The notes beneath the pieces were generated by a model. The model had not been told where the DNA came from. It searched no databases and worked only from the letters and a program-made list of their open reading frames with translations. A stretch of 64,000 nucleotides of DNA from Gambelia wislizenii (Eukaryota > Chordata > Lepidosauria > Squamata > Crotaphytidae): the NCBI GenBank assembly GCA_030847615.1, contig JAUMIR010000005.1:79332492-79396491 (forward strand), in the 5' to 3' direction. Within the stretch, counting starts at the first letter, position 1; the number at the start of each line of letters is the position of its first letter. Position numbers and translations under genes: made by a program. Shown here piece after piece: positions 55,976 through 64,000 of this stretch.

Positions 55976-56439
55976 CAAGTAGCAGTGAATGTTACCTGGT
56001 GGCTAAAACAGAAAACAAACTACATAACTTAAGTAGAAGATGGAGAAGCTCCATTCTCTTTGTGAAGACAAAACGAGGAGCAGATTGTGGCACAGTCCAT
56101 GAACTGCTAATATAAAAAATTATAGTTAAAGTTATTTTAAAACGTTTTTTACTTTATTACTTCCATACATAATGTTACATAATATTCTGCAAATTATTAT
56201 GTAATATTTCCTATCCTACCCTCCCCCTTTCCATGGCTTTTCAGAGGTCAGAAATATTCCTGCTACAATCAAAAACCTTTTTGAAAAATGTGGGTCATGG
56301 GTTTAATTACATTGTTTACTTCTTTATACCCCTTTTCCTCTTTAACTTTTTCTAACAAAATTTCCCAATTCAAGCTGCACGTTTCTTTCTTAAACTAAAG
56401 ATGTGTGCTAAAACAAATCTTCATGCCAAAATACAACGT
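55976..56439. other. Unassigned AT-rich DNA
   Basis: No gene or repeat could be supported. Confidence 0.45.
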
Positions 56440-57655
56440 GTAGAACATCTCTGTAGAATTTAAAGACCATATAAAGGAAAGATTCACAGTATTAAATTTA
56501 ATAGATTGGGATCCAAAAGAACTCTGGACCAAAACCAGGGAAATTGTCAGGGAGGAGTGCACAAAGATGCTCTCTGCAGACAACAACAACAACAAAAAAG
56601 CCTAATTGGATGGTAGATTATAAGGACAGGTGAGAAGCAAAAGAAAAAGGATCAGGGCCTTTAGGACCAGAAATAGGGTCAGAATCCTGAATGTAACTGT
56701 TCAGCACAGAGAAGTATTATAATACCTGATGCAATAGGAGAAGATGACAAAAAAGGCAGATAAAGAGATCTCTTCCATGAGCTTTGAGAAATCAAAGGAA
56801 AATTCAAATGAAGAATGTGGATGCTATATGATCAACAGGGGAATATGCTGTATGATCAATAAAAAATGAAAGCAATACTTTGAAGAACAATACAAAAGAG
56901 ATGAAAGGATGGCTGATTCATTCAAAGAAGAACCCACAGATATGGAAAGGGAAGTAAAAGTTGCTCTCAAAGCACTTTGGAGAAATAAGTCACCAAGAGC
57001 AGATGGAATGTTTAAAGCTACAAAGAGAGAATCCATTCAAATACAAATACAAATCTGCCAAAAAATATAGAAAACAAACAATGGCCTACAGATTAGAAAC
57101 ACTCAATATACATTACAATCCCAAAGAAAGGGATTGAAGCACTATCAGACCTCTGCATCAATCTCCTATCCAAGCAAAGTAGTGCTCAATTTTTTTTTAC
57201 AATGCCAAAGTCAGTATCATCCATGCCACAGCATTTCTGATTTTTATGTATGGTTGTGAAAGCTGAACAGGGCAGAAAGCTGGCAAGAAGAGAATCAGCT
57301 CATTTGAATTATGGTGCTGGAGAAGAGTTCTACAGATCTCATGCACTGCCAAAATGATCAAAACATGCCAACAGATCAAGTCTGTATTCTCACTAGAAGC
57401 CAAAATGAGCAAACACAGACTGCTGTACTTTGGACATATCATGAGAAAACATGACTAGGAAAGACAACTACACTTGGCAAAGTGGGAGGCAGTAGGAAAA
57501 CTACAGTAGGAAGCCCACATTACAGGTGGATAGACTCAATCAAGGAAGCCAAAGACCTGAGTTTGTATGACCCAGGCAGGGCTGTTGATGACAAGGTGCT
57601 TTAGAGGTCTCTCGTTCATAAGTCAAAAATGACATGGTGGGAGTTAACAACAGCA
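56440..57655 (+). mobile_element. RTE/Bov-B-type LINE with internal deletion
   Basis: The plus strand carries, through several frames, DWDPKELWTKTREIVREE (56508-56560), EEQYKRDERMADSF and EREVKVALKALWRNKSPRADG (56880-57009), then the 'IWKT.QW..' and 'PKK' part at 57065-57140. It then jumps to the C-terminal region: FELWCWRRVLQIS (57302-57340), YFGHIMRKHD and RWIDSIKEAKDLSLYD. The reverse-transcriptase palm between about 57180 and 57200 is absent, so an internal deletion removed it. The end has GGGAGTTAACAACAGC. Confidence 0.75.
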
Positions 57656-57661
57656 AAAAAA

Positions 57662-57772
57662 TTAGAATTCTCAGCCAGAAAACTCTACTGCCTCTAGTGC
57701 CTCAAATGTAAAACCCCAGTATTCTGACAGTTAAAGTGGAGTATAGCATACACAATGGTGTAGTGTAAAAGG
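57662..57772. mobile_element. hAT-like inverted-repeat element, right half
   Basis: 'gaattctcagccagaaaact', 'ctgacagttaaagtggagta' and 'ggtgtagtgtaaaagggccc' reproduce the right end of the element closing at 18430. Confidence 0.65.
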
Positions 57773-60269
57773 GCCCCAGAATTCAGGCCTAGTTTTTAGG
57801 CTACTTAGGTTAAAATCGACCATTACTGTCTCCTGGCATCTCTCAAAGGGGACTGTGTGGTGGGTATTGGTTGTATTTATTCAGGACATGTGCTGTTTGA
57901 GCACTGAATTTCATGTCCAATTACAAAGCCTTTCTGGTTGTAGGACCAATTAGATATTACATACGCAGATCAATGTGGCAGTATCTGAAGTTATCAAAAT
58001 GAATTGTGGCATTGTTACTGGTGCTATTATAATGACAAGGATTCCATTTAATAAACACAGTGCCATTTAGGAGTAATTAATCAACCAACTAAAATGTCAC
58101 AGTGAGGTCAAAGAAACCAGAAAACTAAAGGAGTGGAACACTGAAACTAAGCTGACATAGAAAATGACAACACAGTGTCAAGGGAAGTTTGGAGGAATTA
58201 GTATTAGTGAAACATTTAATCTAAACTTCATTTTTAACATTTCTGTTCAGAAATAATCACATTCCCTTGGTTCAAATTAAGGTCACTTTTGTAACTTTCA
58301 GATGTTATTTCCTCTGAATAGCTTGCAGAGATTCTTCAAATGGCAAGTGCATTTTACAGATGTTCTGTTCACTCCTTCTGTCTGGTTCTTTATTAAACAC
58401 CCAACTGATTTTGCTCCTAACTTATTCTAAAACCAGGGATGAGTTGTGAAACAACTTGAAACAGCACATATTTTAGGGAAGATGCCCATGGTTATATAGA
58501 GATGCTTCAAAGAGCCTTTCCCTCTTTCTTCTTCATTTTGTTTAAAATTGTTCTGTTAACAACAGAGTACCACAGACATTGAGTGAAATCCTGTTTCCTC
58601 ACCATCTTGTGGGATAGTATTAAAGTGACCCATCCTGCCCTTAAATAAATTGTTTCTTTATTTGTTTTCTTTTTGAGATACCAGTGATACACTCCTATCA
58701 AGTGTACAGTTTAGTGAGATGGATCACACTTGGGTAACTGGCAGTTCAAGGAAGTTCTAACTTGGGTTGTTTACATGAACATGTTTTAGAACAGCTATTT
58801 AGCTTCCATTTATTTCCACCCTCCTGCCCAGCCATAAGTGTGAAGGCCCACAATGAGCACATAGGTTGATGATAAACTGAACCCCCATTTGGCAGGCAGG
58901 GAAGTTAGAATGATAAGGCTGTTGATTTATGTTTTTATCTGTCACTATGTCTTCAGTAAAGCTGAGCAGTCAGCCTTAACCTAGTGGGGTTTGTTATCAC
59001 TTCTTTCTTTCTTCCTTTAAGTTAACCAGATTCTTTAGCTTCCCCCCCCCCACCAAGAACAGCAAAGATATAGATCAGATAAATGCCACATTCTCCAGAC
59101 CTCTTATTCTTGAATAATCCTATTACCTGTCTTCAGGGAACCCTTTCAGAGACTGAATCTAGATTCTTAAAGCTAATGTGATTTTCACATTGTTGGTTCA
59201 TATAAGAGAAGGAATGTTAGGTACTGAAACACTGCTAGAATTTATGAACCACATTTGAACTACAGTTAGTTGTGAAAGTTATGGTGGAACCTAGTGTATA
59301 ATTTCATTTTGGGTTATTAGTTAACTAAATAAGCCTACAGCAATTAGCAAACACAGCAGAACTTAAAATACAGTTTAAAATAGCAATAACACCCAATACA
59401 AATTTTCAGCTTGACAACCACCCACCCTGAACCTCTGTTAAATGCATACATTCCAGGTTTCTGAGCGTGAACAGCAAATCTAGATGCTCTAAACTAAGGG
59501 TGGGAAAAGCATGGGCCTCATGCACCCCCCAGGCCCTCTAGCAAGCCCATTTTTATTTTTTTAAAAATATTTATTTTTGCTAAAATGCCTCCAAAGGCCC
59601 ATAGCATTTTGGCAACCCAAATGAGCTGTTATGACTCTCCAAGCATTTTTCCCCTTATAAAAAGATAATCAGGAAAACAAGTCATGGTGACTATTATCTT
59701 GATTATATGTCATGTCAAGCAGTACCATTTTGGTTGCCCTGACAACATCTTTTTCTAGTCTTCTGAAAACTTAGTGGCACTTCTTGAAGCACAGGTTGTA
59801 GCTGTCCTAAGGGGAAATGACACTCTCAAGTTAGAGAAATATTTTTTAGCCCCTCAGAAATATTTTAATAAAGAATAAACAGCAGAAACAAATAAGGCCT
59901 ACATACGTTCCATATCTCAAGGAATGCAATAGGAAAAAGGGTTGCCTTCAGTATCTTTCTAACTTGGCCAATCTTCATGGGACTTTTTGCTAGGATGTCC
60001 ATAGGAAGGGGTGTGCTATATATATTTAAACCCATGAATAGTCAGTCAGACCAAAAGACTGCTTGAAGAGAGTTATTTAGTTTAGTCTCCTCTTACAAAG
60101 CTGGACATCTGGGGCCTTGTTACCTCATGTGGCCCTTTCCTCTTATAGTGCTGAGTAACATGGATGGTGACATTTAAGAAAAGTAGGACAGGAAAATCGA
60201 TCAGAACTCAGATCATCCATGCACATAAATGAAATCAGGATCAGATCCTTTGACCTAGCTAGTAAACAT
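57773..60269. other. Unassigned DNA with a low-repeat part
   Basis: No supported gene. 57890-58110 is the best conserved non-coding candidate. 59494-59690 opens 'taagggtgggaaaagcatgg' and may be a decayed hAT-like repeat. A C run lies at 59043-59051. Confidence 0.4.
57890..58110. other. Low-repeat stretch, possibly conserved non-coding
   Basis: No repeat or frame is present. The segment has 'gagtaattaatcaacca' and 'tccaattacaaagcc', homeodomain-like ATTA cores, and 'tcaatgtggcag'. Whether it is conserved must be tested by alignment. Confidence 0.25.
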
Positions 60270-61088
60270 AGGATCAGATACACATCAGCCAGTAAGATGA
60301 TGCTGTGGCACACCCATTTCTTTAAGAGTGATCCCTAGTTTTTCATTATCTATAGAATCAAAGGCTTTGTTATAATCTATTGTCCTGATGCGTAACCTAT
60401 GCTTGGGACAAGAGGCTACTGTTAGGACAGAATACAGAGAAATGGAATGGTTTCCAATTAGCAAGGGAGTCAGGCAAGGCTGCATTTTATCACCCTATTT
60501 AACTTGTATGCTAAACATATCATACCTAAAGCAAGATTAGACTCAGAGGAAGGAGGTATGAAAATTGGATGAAGGAACACCAACAATTCAAGATATGCAG
60601 ACAACACCATACTACTAGCAGAAAATAGCAAAGACTTGGAATGATTACAGAAGAAAGTCAAGGAAGAAAATGTAAAGGTAGGTTTTTCAGCTGAACATTA
60701 AGAAAACAAAAATAATGACCACAGATGATTTACATAACTTTAAAGTAGATGATGAAAACATTGAAATAGTTCAAGATTTTCCATACCTTGGCTCAGTCAT
60801 TAATCAGAATGGAAACTCCAATCAAGAAATCAGAAGAAGGCTAGGACTTAGAAAGGTAACTATGAAGGAACTAGACAAGATCCTGAAGTGTCAAGATATA
60901 TAATTGAATACAAGACAACAATGGTTGCCAAAGTGAAAGGCTACTGCATTACAGGTGGCTAGACTCAATCAAGGAAGCCCCAGCCCTCAGTTTGCAGGAT
61001 CTGAATAGGACTGTTGATGACTACAAGGTCTCTTATTCATATGGTCACCGTAAGTCAAAGCCAACTTGACAGCAAGTGACAACCACCA
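60270..61088 (+). mobile_element. RTE/Bov-B-type LINE with 5' inversion
   Basis: The part 60285-60415 reads on the minus strand as IDYNKAFDSIDNEKLGITLK and EMGVPQHHLTG (first catalytic Asp block). From 60418 the plus strand continues the same protein: TVRTEYREMEWF, VRQGCILSPYL, an 'RYADDTTLL'-equivalent that has become broken, LNIKKTKIM, FPYLGSVINQNGNSNQEIRRR and LDKILKCQDI (to 60900). A deletion follows and the C-terminal RWLDSIKEAPALSLQDLNR and 3' tail 'gtcaccgtaagtcaaagcca' close it. Confidence 0.8.
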
Positions 61089-61129
61089 CCTTGAAAATAG
61101 GACTGAAAGCATGATTAGTTAAAACAGAC

Positions 61130-61858
61130 AACTAGAGGTATCAGATATTTAGGGACTCTCATCACGGATAATGTACATAATATTGTGGATGACCATATGC
61201 AGATACTAATGAAAACTAGACAAGAAATGAAATAATGGAATAAGCTGCTTCTTCTTTTTTTTTACCTTTAGGGGGAGGACTGGAGTTGTTAAAATGTAGA
61301 TACTGCCTAAAATCTTACACCTATTCCTTATACTACATTTTGGAGTGCTGCTAATCCTCTCAAACAAATTTTAGTTAGTGATCAATAAATACATATGGAA
61401 CTACAAGTTGGTATGAGTTAAGGCTAATATTTTGCAACAAGAGAGCAGCAAAGGTGGCTTAGTGTTACCCAAAATTACTTATTATTATTATTGTGCGACT
61501 AGAGTGGTCACAACAGCTTTGTGGTTTTAGTGGTTTAAAGTCAAAAAAGTGGGGCAAACAAATGGGGAGTGGAATATCAGTTATCATACTGGATATGATT
61601 TTTTTTATATATATAAAAAGCCTACATCAAAATCTAATCAGGAATGTTATTATGAAACTATGGGGGAAATATTAGCTGCAGGTACATCCCTTCTTGTCCT
61701 GCTTGTCAATAACAAAGAGCTTGAGAAGAAAAGAATCATCTGGCTTGGTGGAAAGGGCAACCTGTCTGAATGGAAGGACTTTGCTGTTCATGGAATAATT
61801 ATTCTCTATACCCAGCTGACACAAAGGAATGCAAATTTGAATCTTCCATTTTCCTAGT
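61130..61858 (+). pseudogene. L1 LINE ORF2 C-terminal fragment
   Basis: In shifting plus-strand frames one reads an RYLGTLITDNVHNIVDDH-like start (family 'KYLGI.I'), then 'MKILPKILHLF'-type residues at 61293-61330, NKYIWNYKLV and SKGGLVLP (family 'NKFIWN.K...I' and 'GGLGLPN'). The frame 61549-61857 follows with no strong match. It is an old internal L1 remnant; assignment of the last 250 bases is weak. Confidence 0.55.
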
Positions 61859-62721
61859 ACTTCTAGATCAGGAGTTATGATTTTGTGTCTCAAACAGTAC
61901 TTTGCTTTGTAATTCAGACAACAACTTGGTCTATTAAAAACATTGCCACTTGTGCTTCGTGACCTTCATGATTCAATCACTTTGTTCTAGAATTGAGGCA
62001 TCATTCAGTTCCATTACCCATTTGTTTGCAAGTCTTTATTTTATCAGTAGATTAATCCATAACTGCTGTCATTCCCATGAACGGCTGCTGCCTCTCCACT
62101 CCTGTGGCTTCCCTTTGCCCTATGGTAAACTATAAAACTGTTTATAGCCATTGCAGAAGTATTTTTTTCTATGTGTGCTTAGGGACTATAAACCTCAAAT
62201 ATTTCTTTGCCACTAATGGACACAAAAAGAAATTTTTTCTAATCCTTTGTTTACTGGCAATACAGACAGTGCCTAGTGTTTTACACTAGCATGTGCACAT
62301 GAATTAAATTCTTGCCAGAAGTCTGCTTAAAGCCACAGAGCTAAAGCACTTAGTTTTGTAAAAATAAAAGGGGGAAAAACTGGCCTCCATTTGCCAGTTC
62401 AGCCTTGGTTCTTAATAACAGGCTTCTTCTCTAGATTAAAGGTATTGTTTTGTTTTGTTTTTACTGAATGAAAATTGCAGCTAGCACTACCCTAAAGAGA
62501 TCCTTATCTGGTCATATCTCAATAATCAATAAGAGGTACTGGATTCCCAATAACTTGAAATAGACCTGGTCATTCTGAACAAATTTCTGAGAAGAGGCGT
62601 GGCTCATCTGTGTGTTTCTGGACACAATTCAAATAGCTTTAAATAAACCCAAGCCCTTTTACTGTACTTCTGGCTCTCTAGATGTTGTTTGTTGGTAACT
62701 CCCATGATGCCTACTGACTAT
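61859..62721. other. Unassigned DNA, partly low-repeat
   Basis: No supported gene. 62290-62430 shows no repeat and could be conserved non-coding sequence. 62670-62700 has 'tggctctctagatgttgttt', a small hAT-like fragment. Confidence 0.4.
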
Positions 62722-62830
62722 GGCTGCTATCACACTGCAGAAATAATCCAGTTTGACACTACTTTGGCTCAATGGCTCAATGCTAGGGAATTCTGAGCCC
62801 TATTGACATGAATGACTTCTGGCCCAACTT
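62722..62830. mobile_element. hAT-like inverted-repeat element, left half
   Basis: 'ggctgctatcacactgcaga', 'ataatccagtttgacactac' and 'gctagggaattctgagccc' form the left arm of the common reptile element also seen at 15941 and 21915. Confidence 0.55.
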
Positions 62831-62841
62831 CTGGCAGGAGC

Positions 62842-62960
62842 ATACCTTACGTAGAATTGTGCTTGAGGACCTAGAAAATGCCTAGTGAGGAGGTATTTTT
62901 CCAGGTGTAGATAAGTGAAACCATGGATACAAGTCCCGTGGATTAGGGGGTCATACTATA
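62842..62960. mobile_element. Tigger/pogo-like MITE, right half
   Basis: 'gaggacctagaaaatgccta' and 'gtggattagggggtcatact' match the interior and right end of the element at 20206-20458. The left end is missing. Confidence 0.65.
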
Positions 62961-63045
62961 TATATACACAAGGATGTACATATTCAGAAGTTTCCCTTCC
63001 ATTAACATGAGCAAATCAGAATATATACAGAGTTCAGGATTTATA

Positions 63046-63687
63046 GGAGATTATCAGACAGGAACAAAAAAGTGTTCCTGTCCCACAATCTCCACTCCCG
63101 CCCCTGTCCCTGTCATGCCGCAATCACCCTCCCCGCCACGCTTACCTCCTCTCCTGTTGTTCCAACAGCCCAGGAGTGAATGGAGCTCTAATGGAGCTCC
63201 CTTCACTTCCTGGGTCCTCTCCTGTTGTTCCAGCAGCCCAGGAGTGAACGGAGCTCTAATGGAGCTCCATTCACTTCCTGGATCGAAATCCCACGGATTC
63301 TCGTGAGAAGACGTGAGCACGGGAAATTCAAAAATAAAAATAAAAAGAACACAAAAAATGACAGCAAGAAGTAACCCGGGAAGGGTAATAAAAAGTGTGT
63401 CACTTACTTGGATGTTCCGATCTCACCCGGAAGTATTCTGGCAGGGACCTCCCATTGATGCCAGGATCTCACCAACATAACGGGGCACCTTTTTACTCAG
63501 GAATATCCATGACAGAAATGGAATGGGGATCTATTGACAGTTTATCCCATCAATAAAAAACAGTGCCGGTGGAACGGCAGCAGAACAGGTGCATTATGAG
63601 GGGGTAACAACGTCATCTGGTAAGGGAGCCCTTTTGCGATCTCCTGGCGTTCATGTAACATCACTTTTAACACATCTGATAATCTCC
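63046..63687. mobile_element. MITE, GGAGATTATC subfamily
   Basis: The 642-bp element starts GGAGATTATCAGACAGGAAC and ends ATCTGATAATCTCC with ATA on both sides (63043-63045, 63688-63690). It matches 20624-21206 nearly throughout and is longer because of a 68-bp tandem duplication at 63147-63282. Frames in it (62974-63306, 63054-63320) have no transposase features. Confidence 0.92.
63147..63282. repeat. 68-bp tandem duplication inside a MITE
   Basis: Units 63147-63214 and 63215-63282 differ at a few positions; each holds 'caggagtgaa(t/c)ggagctct' and 'ttcacttcctgg'. Confidence 0.85.
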
Positions 63688-63690
63688 ATA

Positions 63691-64000
63691 GTCTTACATT
63701 TTACTTTCCAGACGGTTGATTTTATGTTAGTCTCCACTGTGTTTGCTGGATATAAGAAAGATGATTTTGAGAAACGCATTGTGTGTTACCCAATATCAAC
63801 AGCACGGAAATTCTCTGTCCAAGAAAATCCAAGCTGTTTGCTATTTAGATGCACAGTTAGTTTAATTAGGTCCCTCAGACAGTAGCCACAAAAATATTGT
63901 ATTTTGGTTATTCTGGAAGCCAAGAACATTTTTGTCTGAATACACTATTCTTTGGAGATTAGCCAAAGCTATCTAAAAATGTAAATAACCATCCTTTATG
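63691..64000. other. Unassigned DNA to the window edge
   Basis: A short plus frame (63589-63885) crosses the MITE border and has no domain. Nothing further can be supported. Confidence 0.45.

Noticed and set aside
63046..63690. CRISPR-like tandem repeats
   Set aside because: The two 68-bp units are adjacent without spacers and belong to a MITE; the genome is eukaryotic.

Overview
The window looks like nuclear DNA of a reptile, most likely a squamate (lizard or snake). The repeat mix points there: young CR1 LINEs ending in the ATTCTATG-type 3' repeat, L2-clade LINEs, RTE/Bov-B-type LINEs, L1 tails, SINEs with 5S-rRNA-like or tRNA-like heads, a Penelope-like element with a GIY-YIG nuclease, and many short inverted-repeat DNA transposons. 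The species assignment is inference from these families. I found no host protein-coding exon, tRNA gene or CRISPR array that I could support. All recognisable protein homology belongs to transposable elements, and all of it is broken.

Layout. 0-8 kb is mostly unassigned DNA with a LINE C-terminal fragment, a tRNA-type SINE and a 329-bp foldback transposon (5850-6178). 8-12 kb holds a Penelope-like element interrupted by a second foldback transposon, then LINE and Penelope tails. 13.5-21.5 kb is LINE-rich. A third foldback element is followed by an L2 endonuclease fragment, then by an L2 lying inside a hAT-like inverted-repeat element and itself carrying a pogo/Tigger-like MITE. A second L2 C-terminus here is split by a MITE. 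21.5-29 kb is quieter, with SINEs, hAT-like repeats and low-repeat stretches. 29-32 kb has two CR1 copies in opposite orientation; the second keeps most of its reverse transcriptase. 34.8-39.9 kb is a nest: a MITE carrying a 4.6-kb Ty1/copia retrotransposon whose reverse-transcriptase region has been replaced by an unrelated GC-rich segment. 40-54 kb has another L2 split by a MITE, three more CR1 copies, an L1 tail, a GC-rich 927-bp inverted-repeat element and further nested MITEs. 56-62 kb has two RTE-type LINEs, one with a 5' inversion, and an L1 fragment. The last kilobase holds another MITE.

The pieces relate as parasites and hosts of one another. The SINE tails resemble the RTE 3' end, so an RTE machinery probably copied them. 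At least six inverted-repeat elements share GGAC/GGAG termini and 3-bp target duplications, suggesting mobilisation by one transposase group (PIF/Harbinger-like by target length) whose gene is not in this window. Several insertions sit inside older LINE coding sequence, so the pre-insertion site can be read directly; this gives the strongest internal evidence for element boundaries. Several intervening low-repeat stretches could hold conserved non-coding DNA, but that needs a cross-species alignment.
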